Shown piece by piece: positions 6,912-16,818 of a DNA stretch of 56,091 bases. The notes below the pieces were generated by a model, which was given only the letters and a program-made list of their open reading frames with translations, was not told where the DNA came from and did not search any database. Both the position numbers and the translations under genes were made by a program. The stretch lies in NCBI RefSeq assembly GCF_900107695.1, contig NZ_FNQP01000021.1, positions 1 to 56,091 of the forward strand. The letters are read 5' to 3'. This DNA comes from Thiothrix caldifontis (GTDB lineage Bacteria > Pseudomonadota > Gammaproteobacteria > Thiotrichales > Thiotrichaceae). How positions within the stretch are numbered: the stretch's first letter is position 1; every line of letters begins with the position of its first letter.

Positions 6912-9281
6912 ATGACGGGGCAAAGGATACCAGACCAAAGGAGTACCACCGGAGTGGTACTCGCGGGTGGACAAGGCAGCCGCATGGGTGGGCAGGACAA
7001 AGGCTTATTGGTTTTTAACGGTCGCCCACTGATCGAACACTTGCTGGAGGCTTTGCAACCACAAACGGATGCATTGCTGATCAACGCCAATCGCAACCAC
7101 GCCCGTTATCAAACCTATGGCTACCCCGTAATCAGCGATGCGCAAAATACCGCTGGCAATGCATACTTAGGCCCCTTAGCAGGCATTGCCGCCGCCCTGC
7201 AAGCCGCCACCACCCCGTATATTCTTACCGTACCGTGTGATGCACCACACATTGCGCCCGACATGGCGGTACGCTTGTGGCAAGCCTTGCAACGCGATGG
7301 CGCAGAACTCGCGGTGGCACACGATGGCGAACGCTTGCAACCCATCCATGCCCTGATCCCAGTGACCTTATTGCCGAGCCTGCAAGCCTTCTTAGCAGGC
7401 GGCGACCGCAAAACGGATTTGTGGTACAGCCAGCACCGTGTCGCACAGGCCGATTTTAGTGATTGCCGCGAGATGTTCCGCAATATCAATACACCGGAAC
7501 AACAACAAGCGTTAGCACAAACCTTACCACCCCTGCCATTGCGGGTACTCGGCGTGAGTGCTTGGAGCGGTTCGGGCAAAACCACCTTGCTTGCCGCCCT
7601 GATTCCACACTTGAAACAGGCTGGGCTACGCCTGACGGTAATTAAGCACGGGCATCATCACATTGAGTTAGATACCCCCGGCAAAGACACCTACCGCTTC
7701 CGTGAAGCCGGTGCGGATCAGGTATTGCTGGCTTCACGCAAGCGCATGGCAATGATGCAGGAATGCAAAACTCAGCGTGAACCGGAACTGGCGGATGTGC
7801 TACGTTTCATCAACCCCGATTGCGCTGATTTGGTGCTGGTGGAAGGTTTTAAGCATACTGCCATCCCCAAAATTGAAGTGCATCGCCCCAGCCTTGGCAA
7901 GCCCTTACTGTTCCCTGACGACCCAACGGTGATTGCGCTGGCAAGCGATGACCTGTCGTTGGCTGTACCCGCACACATTGCCAAGTTTGACCTGAACCAA
8001 CCGCAAGCATTGGCGGCGTTTATTGTAGGGTGGTTGCAACAGAAAAAAACGCCAGCAGCAACCCACCTCCCCAAACACCTATCCATGACCGAAGCCCGCA
8101 CCCGCATTCTCAACCGTGTGCAACCATTGACTGCCGCCCTCAAACTCCCCTTACGCGATGCGCTAGGGCAAGTGTTAGCCGAAGCGGTCATTTCCCCGCA
8201 CAACGTCCCGAATTACACCAATTCCGCCATGGATGGCTATGCCTTGCGCGGCGTGGATTTACCCACCGATACCCCCCGTGAATACCGCGTCATCGGCAAA
8301 GCCTTTGCAGGAGGCGCGTTTGCGGGGGAATGTGGCGCTGGCGAATGCGTGCGCATTATGACGGGTGCGGCAATGCCTGCTGGCACAGATACGGTGGTGA
8401 TGCAAGAGCAAGTCACAGCGGGTGCAGACGGTTGCGTGCGAATTGCCACCGGGCAGCAGGCGAGGCAAAACGTGCGCCTCGCTGGTGAAGACATTGCCCA
8501 AGGCAGCAGCGTGTTGCCCGCAGGCCGACGCATAACGCCTGCCGATTTGGGCGTATTGGCATCACTAGGCATCAACGAAGTCAGCGTGACACGCCCGTTA
8601 CGCGTCGCCTTTTTTTCCACCGGCAATGAGTTGCGTTCACTCGGCGAAACCTTAGAAGCAGGGCAAGTTTACGACAGCAACCGTTACACCCTGTACGGCC
8701 TGTTGAAGCAACTTAACGTCGACATTTTCGACATGGGCGTAGTACGCGATGACCCCGCCACGCTGGAGGCGACCTTGCTGCAAGCCTCTGACATCGCTGA
8801 CGTGGTGCTAACATCCGGTGGCGTATCGGTTGGGGAAGCGGATCATATCAAAGGCATATTGGCAAAACTGGGGCAAATCCATTTCTGGAAAATTGCCATC
8901 AAACCGGGGCGACCACTGGCATTTGGCACTGTGGGCAAGGCGCAATTTTTTGGCTTGCCGGGCAATCCCGTCGCCGTGATGGTGACATTTTTACAATTTG
9001 TCCAACCCGCATTGCTGAAAATGGCAGGCGCAACCGCGAACGAACCGTTGTTGCTGGATGCTGTGTGTTTAAGCAGTCTGAAAAAACAGCCGGGGCGCAC
9101 CGAATTCCAACGGGGTTTTGTGCGACAGGAAGGTGGCAGACTCGTGGTGGATAAAACAGGTTATCAAGGCTCAGGCGCACTAAGTTCCATGAGTCGGGGC
9201 AATGGCTTCATTATCTTGCCGGAAGAAAGGGGAAACGTGCAGCCGGGGGATGTGGTACAGGTGCAGCTATTTGGGTGGTAA
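6912..9281 (+). CDS. MobA-MobB-MoeA trifunctional fusion protein for molybdenum cofactor synthesis
   Basis: About 789 residues carrying three normally separate Moco proteins. Residues about 10-200 are MobA, which attaches GMP to molybdopterin: VVLAGGQGSRMGGQDKGLL and VPCDAPHIAPDM. Residues about 208-385 are MobB, a GTP-binding adaptor: the P-loop WSGSGKTT at about 217-224, then VIKHGHHHIELDTPGKD and ADLVLVEGFKH. Residues about 391-789 are MoeA, which inserts molybdate into adenylated molybdopterin: NSAMDGYALRG, GGVSVGEADHIK and FFGLPGNPVAVMV. No frame interruption is visible between modules, so this is a real single ORF. The ATG at 6912 follows GGGAG; an upstream in-frame GTG at 6894 is an alternative. 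It is divergent from moaA. Confidence 0.93.
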   Translation: MTGQRIPDQRSTTGVVLAGGQGSRMGGQDKGLLVFNGRPLIEHLLEALQPQTDALLINANRNHARYQTYGYPVISDAQNTAGNAYLGPLAGIAAALQAATTPYILTVPCDAPHIAPDMAVRLWQALQRDGAELAVAHDGERLQPIHALIPVTLLPSLQAFLAGGDRKTDLWYSQHRVAQADFSDCREMFRNINTPEQQQALAQTLPPLPLRVLGVSAWSGSGKTTLLAALIPHLKQAGLRLTVIKHGHHHIELDTPGKDTYRFREAGADQVLLASRKRMAMMQECKTQREPELADVLRFINPDCADLVLVEGFKHTAIPKIEVHRPSLGKPLLFPDDPTVIALASDDLSLAVPAHIAKFDLNQPQALAAFIVGWLQQKKTPAATHLPKHLSMTEARTRILNRVQPLTAALKLPLRDALGQVLAEAVISPHNVPNYTNSAMDGYALRGVDLPTDTPREYRVIGKAFAGGAFAGECGAGECVRIMTGAAMPAGTDTVVMQEQVTAGADGCVRIATGQQARQNVRLAGEDIAQGSSVLPAGRRITPADLGVLASLGINEVSVTRPLRVAFFSTGNELRSLGETLEAGQVYDSNRYTLYGLLKQLNVDIFDMGVVRDDPATLEATLLQASDIADVVLTSGGVSVGEADHIKGILAKLGQIHFWKIAIKPGRPLAFGTVGKAQFFGLPGNPVAVMVTFLQFVQPALLKMAGATANEPLLLDAVCLSSLKKQPGRTEFQRGFVRQEGGRLVVDKTGYQGSGALSSMSRGNGFIILPEERGNVQPGDVVQVQLFGW

Positions 9282-9304
9282 CGAAGCTTTCGCCACCACC
9301 CAAA
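9270..9304. terminator. Inverted repeat overlapping the mob/moe fusion stop codon
   Basis: TTTGGGTGGT at 9270-9279 pairs perfectly with ACCACCCAAA at 9295-9304. The intervening bases contain a further short stem, CGAA-GCT-TTCG. The repeat sits between convergent genes (the mob/moe fusion and glgP) and overlaps the stop of the first, which fits a bidirectional terminator. A U-tract is lacking on either strand. Confidence 0.5.
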
Positions 9305-9331
9305 AGCGTATACGCGAATAGTGGAGCGCCA

Positions 9332-11833
9332 CTAATCCCCGTTGCGATTCTCAGGCGTTAGTTTCCAAATATCACGGTTATACTCTTCCATCGTGCGGTC
9401 AGTGGAGAAAAAGCCGCTGCTCGCCGTATTGAGGATACTCATGCGCGTCCAGTGTTCCTGATCCTGCCATGCGATTGACACTTGTTCCTGTGCATTCACG
9501 TAGCTGCGGAAATCCGCCAAGGTCATCCACGGGTCGTGCGGGCTGAGGATGGCATCCAGCACCATGTCGAAAATACCCGGCTCCGTCATATTGAAATGAC
9601 CGCAACGAATCAGCTCAATCACACCGCGCAAATCCTCATCGTGTTCGACGTAATGCCAAGGGCGGTAGCAATGGCGTAACTCATCAACGTCATCAGCACG
9701 TAAACCAAATAAGAAGAAGTTAGACTCACCCACGGCTTCCAGGATTTCAATGTTCGCCCCGTCATACGTGCCAATGGTCAACGCGCCGTTCATCATGAAC
9801 TTCATATTGCCAGTACCAGAGGCTTCCTTACCCGCAGTGGAAATCTGCTCCGATAAGTTTGCAGCAGGGGCGATCACTTCCATACTGGAAACCCGGTAAT
9901 TGGGGATAAACGCCACCTTCAGCCTGCCGTCCACATCCGGGTCAGTATTCACCACTTCCGCCACGCTGTTAATTAGCTTGATAATGCGCTTTGCCATCGC
10001 GTAACCGGGCGCTGCTTTGCCCCCGATCAGCACGCAACGGTCAGCCCAGTGATCCAGCTTACCCAGTTTGATACGCCGGTAGAGATGCACAACGTGCAAC
10101 AGATTGAGCAATTGACGCTTGTACTCGTGGATGCGTTTCACCTGCACATCGAACAAGGCATGGGGGTTGAAATCGACGCCGCATTCCTTTTTCACCAACG
10201 CCGCTAAGCGTTGTTTATTCGCATATTTCACCTCGCGCCAACGCGCATGGAAGGCAGAATGTTCAGGCTCAGCCAATGGCTTGAGTTTCGCCAACTGGCT
10301 CAAATCGCGCACCCAACTGTCGCCAATATGCTCACTGATCAGTGCCGTCATGCCGGGGTTAGCGTGCGCTACCCAGCGGCGGGGCGTTACCCCATTGGTT
10401 TTGTTGTTGAATTTTTCTGGCCAAAGTTCATAGAAATCATGGAACAGGCCATCGACTAACAATTGCGAGTGCAGGGCTGCAACCCCATTAACCGAGAAGC
10501 TACCGACAATCGCTAACCAAGCCATGCGCACCTGTTGCCTTGGGCCTTCCTCAATAATGGACATACGCCGCAAACGCTCCGTATCACCCGGCCACTTCAT
10601 CGACACTTCGCGCAAGAAACGCGCATTAATTTCGTAAATAATTTCCAGCAAGCGTGGCAGCAATTTGGCAAACAGGTGCACCGCCCAACGTTCCAACGCT
10701 TCCGGCAGTAAGGTGTGGTTGGTGTAAGCCATGCAGTTGGACGTGATCGCCCACGCTTCTTCCCAACCCAAACCTTTTTCATCCATCAAGAGTCGCATCA
10801 ATTCCGCCACTGCAATGGTCGGGTGCGTATCGTTCATCTGGAATACATGTTCCGCCGCAAACTTGCTGTAATCGTGATTGCCTTGACGCTCCCACAAGCG
10901 GATCGCATCTTTCAAGCTGGCAGAAGCCAAGAAATATTGCTGGCGCAAGCGCAATTCCTTGCCGTTTTCGCTGCTGTCATTGGGGTACAGCACCATCGAA
11001 ATGTGTTCGGCGTGGTTTTTTGCTTCGACCGCTTCGGTGTAACTGCCTGCATTAAATTCGTCAAGATTGAACTCATCCGTCGCAGTCGCTTTCCACAAGC
11101 GTAAGGTATTCACGGTATCATTCTTGTAGCCGGAAACGGGCATATCAAACGGTACTGCCAACACATCATTGGTGCCAACCCACCGCACGCGCTGCCTGCC
11201 TCTATGATCCAAGAAATGCTCGGTATGTCCACCAAACTGTACCCGTTGGCTGTACTCGGCGCGTTCCACCTCCCACGGGTTCGGATCGCGTAACCAATGA
11301 TCAGGATTTTCGATTTGATAGCCGTTTTCAATGTGTTGACGGAACATGCCGTATTCGTAGCGAATACCGTAGCCCAGCACTGGCAAACGCAAGGTTGCAC
11401 AACTGTCCATGAAACACGCAGCTAGTCGACCCAAGCCACCATTCCCCAACCCCGCATCAGGTTCTTGTGAGGCAACCTCTTCTAAATCAGTGCAGTAATT
11501 CAACAAAGCCGTTTTTGTCGGTTCGCAAATATCGAGGTTCAGCAAATTATTGCCGAGAGAACGCCCAATCAGGAACTCCAGCGACATGTAGTAAGCACGA
11601 CGCTTACCGGGTTGCAAATATTCACCCCATGTCCCACGCCAATCCACCATCAAGCGATCACGCAAGGTGTAAGCTAAGGCTTGATACAAGTAAACGGGCC
11701 TACACCCTTGAAACCGCCCTAAGTGGTAAGAGAGATAACGCTGAAAATCAGCGCCGAGGGTTTCTGCATCATTGGATAATGGATCCAGCGGTATCGCGAC
11801 GTAAGGGATATGGTCGGAAAAATGCTCTGTCAT
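9332..11833 (-). CDS. glgP: Glycogen/starch/alpha-glucan phosphorylase
   Basis: Releases glucose 1-phosphate from alpha-1,4-glucan ends using phosphate and pyridoxal phosphate. 833 residues, normal family length. Recognisable blocks are [71 protein letters not shown] and the PLP-binding [20 protein letters not shown] with the Schiff-base lysine at about residue 676. The ATG overlaps the glgA stop by 4 bases (ATGA). It is the last gene of the glycogen operon, so one transcript encodes both synthesis and breakdown. Confidence 0.97.
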   Translation of the reverse strand: MTEHFSDHIPYVAIPLDPLSNDAETLGADFQRYLSYHLGRFQGCRPVYLYQALAYTLRDRLMVDWRGTWGEYLQPGKRRAYYMSLEFLIGRSLGNNLLNLDICEPTKTALLNYCTDLEEVASQEPDAGLGNGGLGRLAACFMDSCATLRLPVLGYGIRYEYGMFRQHIENGYQIENPDHWLRDPNPWEVERAEYSQRVQFGGHTEHFLDHRGRQRVRWVGTNDVLAVPFDMPVSGYKNDTVNTLRLWKATATDEFNLDEFNAGSYTEAVEAKNHAEHISMVLYPNDSSENGKELRLRQQYFLASASLKDAIRLWERQGNHDYSKFAAEHVFQMNDTHPTIAVAELMRLLMDEKGLGWEEAWAITSNCMAYTNHTLLPEALERWAVHLFAKLLPRLLEIIYEINARFLREVSMKWPGDTERLRRMSIIEEGPRQQVRMAWLAIVGSFSVNGVAALHSQLLVDGLFHDFYELWPEKFNNKTNGVTPRRWVAHANPGMTALISEHIGDSWVRDLSQLAKLKPLAEPEHSAFHARWREVKYANKQRLAALVKKECGVDFNPHALFDVQVKRIHEYKRQLLNLLHVVHLYRRIKLGKLDHWADRCVLIGGKAAPGYAMAKRIIKLINSVAEVVNTDPDVDGRLKVAFIPNYRVSSMEVIAPAANLSEQISTAGKEASGTGNMKFMMNGALTIGTYDGANIEILEAVGESNFFLFGLRADDVDELRHCYRPWHYVEHDEDLRGVIELIRCGHFNMTEPGIFDMVLDAILSPHDPWMTLADFRSYVNAQEQVSIAWQDQEHWTRMSILNTASSGFFSTDRTMEEYNRDIWKLTPENRNGD

Positions 11834-13299
11834 GCTGTTGCTCCTTTGTTGTATAGCGTCAGATACTCTGCCGCGCTGTTATCCCATCCGAATGCATGTT
11901 TCATGCCGGTTATTTGTAATTGATACCAGACGGCGGGCTGATAGAAATAATCCATTGCCCGCAAAATCGTCCCTTTCAACGCACTGGTAATCGGGTCATG
12001 GAACACAAAGCCATTCGCAACACCCTGCGCTATGTGGTTAGGGGAACTATCCACCACCGTATCGGCTAAACCGCCGGTATGCAGCACAATCGGTGGCGTT
12101 CCATAACGCAAACTGTACATCTGATTTAAGCCACACGGTTCAAAACGTGACGGCATCAGGAAAATATCCGCACCGGCTTCCAGCAAATGCGCCAATTGCT
12201 CATCATAACCAATGAACACGAATACACGTTCAGGGTGCTGTGCCGCCAAATCCAGCAGACGTTGCTCAAAATAGCCATGCCCTGCACCGATCAGCACAAA
12301 ACGCGCCTCCGTGCTGGCTAACAAACCAGGAATGGCATTAATGACCAGATCCACCCCTTTCTGTTCCACCAAACGGCTCACCATGCCCAGTAATGGGAAA
12401 GCCAAGTGTTCAGCGGGATTCTGCGCCCCAAAACGTTGCAGCAGTGCAGCCTTATTGAGGCTCTTACCCGGCTGAATCTGCTCGACACTGTAATGTGCTG
12501 GCAAGTAAGGGTCAGTAGCAGGGTTCCACACATCCGGGTCAATACCATTGAGAATACCGTGCAACTTATAACGCCGTGATAACAGCAAGCCATCCATGCC
12601 GTAACCGAAAGCGGGGGTACAGATTTCACGCGCATACGTGGGGCTGACCGTCGTTACTGCATCGGCATAGACAATCCCAGCTTTTAGCATGGAAAAGCCG
12701 CCGTAAAATTCAGCGCCTTCTGCCGACCACCAATAGCTCGGCAATTCCAATAACTTAAAATCGGCTTGTGAAAAATGCCCGCCGTAAGCCAGATTGTGAA
12801 TAGTGAAAATCCGCTGCGGGCGTTGTGGCAACATATCCAGAAACGCAGGTACTAAGCCGGTTTGCCAGTCATGGGCGTGTACCACATCCGGTGTCCAATC
12901 CAGTTGCAATGCATCCCGTGCCAATTCCGCAGCGGCCCGTGCAAACACGGTGTAACGCTCGGCATTATCTGCCCAGTCGTAGCCATTGGGTTGCAAATAC
13001 GGGTTGCCGGGGCGATCAAACAACGCAGGGCAATCCACAATCCACAGCGGGAACGGGTAACCAGGATGCTGACTTTCCAGAATCCGTGCCGTATGCATTT
13101 GCCCCGCACCCTGCAATTCCAACCAGCCCAGAATTCGCACACCTCGCAATTTGCGCAATAAATCGCGGTAGCCGGGTAACAACAGGCGCACATCCACCTC
13201 GGCTTTATGCAAGGCCACCGGCAAACTGTACGCAACATCCCCCAACCCGCCCGTTTTTACCAAGGGGTAGGCTTCACTCGCAACAAACAATAATTTCAT
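11830..13299 (-). CDS. glgA: Glycogen synthase (ADP-glucose type)
   Basis: GT5-family retaining glycosyltransferase that extends alpha-1,4-glucan from ADP-glucose. 489 residues. The N-terminal KTGGLGD loop (K15) binds ADP-glucose. Further family signatures are [41 protein letters not shown] and the C-terminal [19 protein letters not shown] and HTGGLADTV. The ATG at 13299 shares its A with the glgB stop (TGATG); a second ATG two codons upstream is possible. Confidence 0.96.
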   Translation of the reverse strand: MKLLFVASEAYPLVKTGGLGDVAYSLPVALHKAEVDVRLLLPGYRDLLRKLRGVRILGWLELQGAGQMHTARILESQHPGYPFPLWIVDCPALFDRPGNPYLQPNGYDWADNAERYTVFARAAAELARDALQLDWTPDVVHAHDWQTGLVPAFLDMLPQRPQRIFTIHNLAYGGHFSQADFKLLELPSYWWSAEGAEFYGGFSMLKAGIVYADAVTTVSPTYAREICTPAFGYGMDGLLLSRRYKLHGILNGIDPDVWNPATDPYLPAHYSVEQIQPGKSLNKAALLQRFGAQNPAEHLAFPLLGMVSRLVEQKGVDLVINAIPGLLASTEARFVLIGAGHGYFEQRLLDLAAQHPERVFVFIGYDEQLAHLLEAGADIFLMPSRFEPCGLNQMYSLRYGTPPIVLHTGGLADTVVDSSPNHIAQGVANGFVFHDPITSALKGTILRAMDYFYQPAVWYQLQITGMKHAFGWDNSAAEYLTLYNKGATA

Positions 13300-15467
13300 C
13301 AGCACGCTTGTAAAAATAACGCCGCCAGTGGCGGCAGGGTTACTTCGACCGAATGCTCAAACCCCATCCACGCATGAGGTTGCACCGGAATCATGCCCGC
13401 ATTGCCGCAATTGCTACCGCCGTAGTATTCCGAATCAGTATTCAGCACTTCGCGGTAGTGACCAGCAGCGGGAACCCCGATACGGTAAGCGTAACGGGGT
13501 ACGGGGGTAAAGTTTAGCAATATAATCAACTTATCGTCGGGATTTTCTCCCTGACGAATCAGGCTAAGCACTGACTGGTCAGAATCATGGCAATCAATCC
13601 ACTGAAAACCGCGACCATCAAAATCGTAGTGGTGCAGGGCTGGCAAATCGCGGTACAAGCGGTTCAAGTCCCGCAAAACGTGGCGCAGGCTGTCATGAGC
13701 AGGAAAACTCACCAACGCCCAATCCAGTTCCTTTTTCACGTTCCACTCTGCCCATTGCCCGAATTCACTGCCCATGAACAGCAGCTTTTTACCGGGGTGC
13801 GCGTAATGCCAGGCATAAAACAGCCGTAAATTCGCAAACGCCTGCCAGTAATCCCCCGGCATTTTATCCAGCATACTGCGCTTTAAATGCACCACTTCGT
13901 CGTGTGACAATGGCAGCACGAAGTTTTCCGAATACGCATAAATCTGGCTAAACGTCAGCAAATTATGGTGGTATTTGCGGTGCACGGGGTTCTGTTCAAT
14001 GTACTTGAGGTTGTCGTTCATCCACCCCATGTTCCACTTCATGCTGAAACCCAAGCCGCCGATTTCCACCGGGCGCGACACCGCAGGCCACGAGGTGGAT
14101 TCTTCTGCAATCGTCAATACGCCGGGGAAATAACCATGCACCACGGTATTCATTTCGCGCAAAAATGCAATCGCTTCAATGTTTTCACGCCCGCCGTACT
14201 GATTCGGCAACCATTCGCCTGCTTTGCGTGAATAGTCCAAATACAGCATCGACGCGACCGCATCCACCCGCAGCCCGTCAATGTGGAATTCATCAATCCA
14301 ATACAGCGCATTGGAAATCAGAAAGTTCTTCACCTCATTGCGCCCGAAATCGAAAATCAGCGTCCCCCAATCCTGATGTTCGCCTCGGCGTGGGTCAGCG
14401 TGTTCGTACAGCGGTTCGCCAGTAAATTTTGCCAGCGCAAAATCATCTTTGGGGAAATGCGCCGGAACCCAATCCAGCAATACGCCAATCCCCGCCACGT
14501 GACAGGCATCCACAAAGGCGCGGAAGTCATCTGGCGTGCCGTAACGGGCGGTGGGGGCGTAATAACCTGATACCTGATAACCCCACGATTCATCCAGCGG
14601 GTGTTCCGCCACTGGCATTAATTCGATGTGGGTGTAATTCAAGTCGGTGACATAAGGAATCAGCGTTTCGGTAAGTTCCACCCACGAATAAAAACGCCCG
14701 TCAGGGTGTTTACGCCAAGAACCGGGGTGCAATTCATACACACTCATGGGCTGGTGTTGCCAGTCGAACTGCTCGCGGGCGGCAATCCACGCGCTATCTT
14801 GCCAAAAGTATAGTGTATCGGTAGGGACACGGGACGTGGTTTCGGGGCGCATGAACATTTGCTGCGCATACGGGTCAGTTTTGACCACGATGGCATCGTG
14901 CCGATTGAGGATTTCGTATTTGTACGACGTGCCGACTGCAATGCCGGGGATGAAAATTTCCCATACGCCGGAATCGCCGCGCACACGCATCGGATGACGA
15001 CGACCATCCCACGCATTGAAATCGCCAATCACGCTGACGCGCTTTACCGCAGGTGCCCAGACGGCAAACAATGTGCCAATTACGCCATCCACACTGGTGA
15101 AATGTGACCCCAACACTTTCCAAGCGTGGTGATGGCGACCTTGACCAAGGAGATGTAAATCAAGGTCGCCCACCTGTGGAGGAAACGTGTAGGGACAGAC
15201 GGCATCGTGCCAGTTGCCTGCTTGTTTATCCTGCCAGCGTAGGGCGGGGTGCGAGGGAGCGGAGTCAGTTGGAGAGGGGAGCCTCGCTTCAAAACAATCA
15301 GTACCTTCCAAGCGTGTCATTAATCCATGCCCGACGACTTCAACCGCTTCAGCGGCAGGCATGAAAGTACGCAGCACTTGGCCGCCATCCGGTAGCGGAT
15401 GCCATCCCAGCCAATCAAACGGGTCGTGATGTGTGCCTTGTTGTATCCGACGCAAGTTCTCGTTCAT
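13299..15467 (-). CDS. glgB: 1,4-alpha-glucan branching enzyme
   Basis: GH13 enzyme that creates alpha-1,6 branches in glycogen. About 722 residues. The N-terminal carbohydrate-binding/E-set region ([12 protein letters not shown], then [20 protein letters not shown]) is followed by the catalytic barrel: LDWVPAHFP, the nucleophile aspartate in [10 protein letters not shown] (about residue 400), the acid/base glutamate in [11 protein letters not shown] (about 453) and [12 protein letters not shown]. The start at 15467 ([11 protein letters not shown]) has AGGGA upstream; an in-frame ATG at 15494 is also possible. Either overlaps the end of malQ by over 50 bases. An unusual Ser/Pro-rich stretch ([15 protein letters not shown], about residues 67-81) sits in the N-terminal domain. 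Confidence 0.96.
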   Translation of the reverse strand: MNENLRRIQQGTHHDPFDWLGWHPLPDGGQVLRTFMPAAEAVEVVGHGLMTRLEGTDCFEARLPSPTDSAPSHPALRWQDKQAGNWHDAVCPYTFPPQVGDLDLHLLGQGRHHHAWKVLGSHFTSVDGVIGTLFAVWAPAVKRVSVIGDFNAWDGRRHPMRVRGDSGVWEIFIPGIAVGTSYKYEILNRHDAIVVKTDPYAQQMFMRPETTSRVPTDTLYFWQDSAWIAAREQFDWQHQPMSVYELHPGSWRKHPDGRFYSWVELTETLIPYVTDLNYTHIELMPVAEHPLDESWGYQVSGYYAPTARYGTPDDFRAFVDACHVAGIGVLLDWVPAHFPKDDFALAKFTGEPLYEHADPRRGEHQDWGTLIFDFGRNEVKNFLISNALYWIDEFHIDGLRVDAVASMLYLDYSRKAGEWLPNQYGGRENIEAIAFLREMNTVVHGYFPGVLTIAEESTSWPAVSRPVEIGGLGFSMKWNMGWMNDNLKYIEQNPVHRKYHHNLLTFSQIYAYSENFVLPLSHDEVVHLKRSMLDKMPGDYWQAFANLRLFYAWHYAHPGKKLLFMGSEFGQWAEWNVKKELDWALVSFPAHDSLRHVLRDLNRLYRDLPALHHYDFDGRGFQWIDCHDSDQSVLSLIRQGENPDDKLIILLNFTPVPRYAYRIGVPAAGHYREVLNTDSEYYGGSNCGNAGMIPVQPHAWMGFEHSVEVTLPPLAALFLQAC

Positions 15468-16818
15468 TTCGCTGGTGTCCCTGTAGTTTTTCATGCAATT
15501 GTGATGCCAGAGTATCCGGTATGTCTGACCAGTCGAAGCGCCATGCCCAATTACCCTCCACCGTACCGGGGGTATTCATGCGGGCATCGCTACCTAAATG
15601 CAGTAAATCTTGTAATGGAATAATGGCTAACAAAGCACGGCTGGCAAAAATCGTATCCAGCATAGCGTCTGTTACCTGTAAAGTGTCATCAATGCCTAAC
15701 ACCTGCATGATATGTTGCTGACCCACCTCATTCAGACTGCTAAACCAGCCTTGCAAGGTGTCATTATCGTGCGTACCAGTGTAGTACACGGTGTTCTCAC
15801 GCACATTGTGTGGTTTATGTGGGTTATCTTCAAAATGATCAAAACCAAATTGCAGCACACTCATCCCCGGCAAACCGTACTTATCGCGTAAAGCCGTCAC
15901 ATCAGGCGTAATCACCCCTAAATCTTCAGCCACCAACGGGATATCACCGAGTGCTGTTTGGATGCTGGCAAGCATGGCGTCACCGGGAACAGCCTGCCAA
16001 TACCCTTTGGTCGCAGTCAGCTCTGTTGCCGGAATCATCCAACTCGCGGCTAAACCTCGGAAGTGATCCAGCCGTACCAAATCGAAAAATTCGAAGTGAT
16101 ACAACAAGCGTTGCTGCCACCAGAGGAAGTTTTCCGTCCGCATGTATGCCCAGTTGTAGTGCGGATTGCCCCAACGCTGCCCTGTTTCGGAGAAATAGTC
16201 GGGCGGCACACCGGTCACCACCGTTGGCTTACCCGCATTATCCAACAAAAAACGTTGCGGATTTGCCCACACATCCGCGCTGTCGTAGGCCACAAAAATT
16301 GGCATATCCCCGAATAGGTACACCCCACGTTCAGCCGCATAGGTGCGTAAGGCTTGCCACTGCAACCAGCAAGCGTATTGCTCGTGGATCATAGCGGCAA
16401 GAGCTTCGGCCTGTTCACCACGTACAATAAACATGGCCTTCGGGTCACGCAAGCGCAGGGGTTCTGGCCATTCGCTCCATTCCTGTCCCTGAAACCGCTG
16501 CTTCAGCACCATAAACAGTGCGTAGTCCTCCACCCAGTGCTTTTGGTTAGCGTACCAAACGTCAAAAGACTGATCTGCATCAATGCTCGTTGCCTCCCCA
16601 TCGCCAAACAACGCCGGATTCACCGCAAACGCTGATGCACACTGATACGGCGACGCCCCAGCCAATGGCACTCCCAAGGGCAACATTTGCCAGACGTTGA
16701 AACCCGCTGCTGCCAGCCAATCCACCCAACGGTAAGCATCAGTATCCAACTTGCCACTTGGCAGAGAAGTGGGGTGTAACAATACTCCTGCGGCACGTCC
16801 AATCGTTTGTATGCCCAT
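15415..16818 (-). CDS. malQ: 4-alpha-glucanotransferase (amylomaltase)
   Basis: GH77 enzyme that disproportionates malto-oligosaccharides, here probably recycling short glucans from glycogen turnover. About 467 residues, the short bacterial/plant D-enzyme form. Visible signatures are GVLLHPTSLPS, WQMLPLGVPLAGASPYQCAS, the nucleophile region VRLDHFRGL (about residue 250), LVAEDLG (about 297) and YTGTHDNDTLQGW (about 350). The ATG at 16818 is joined to the upstream GH57 stop as TGATG. The 3' end overlaps glgB. Confidence 0.95.
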   Translation of the reverse strand: MGIQTIGRAAGVLLHPTSLPSGKLDTDAYRWVDWLAAAGFNVWQMLPLGVPLAGASPYQCASAFAVNPALFGDGEATSIDADQSFDVWYANQKHWVEDYALFMVLKQRFQGQEWSEWPEPLRLRDPKAMFIVRGEQAEALAAMIHEQYACWLQWQALRTYAAERGVYLFGDMPIFVAYDSADVWANPQRFLLDNAGKPTVVTGVPPDYFSETGQRWGNPHYNWAYMRTENFLWWQQRLLYHFEFFDLVRLDHFRGLAASWMIPATELTATKGYWQAVPGDAMLASIQTALGDIPLVAEDLGVITPDVTALRDKYGLPGMSVLQFGFDHFEDNPHKPHNVRENTVYYTGTHDNDTLQGWFSSLNEVGQQHIMQVLGIDDTLQVTDAMLDTIFASRALLAIIPLQDLLHLGSDARMNTPGTVEGNWAWRFDWSDIPDTLASQLHEKLQGHQRNERELASDTTRHTSRPV

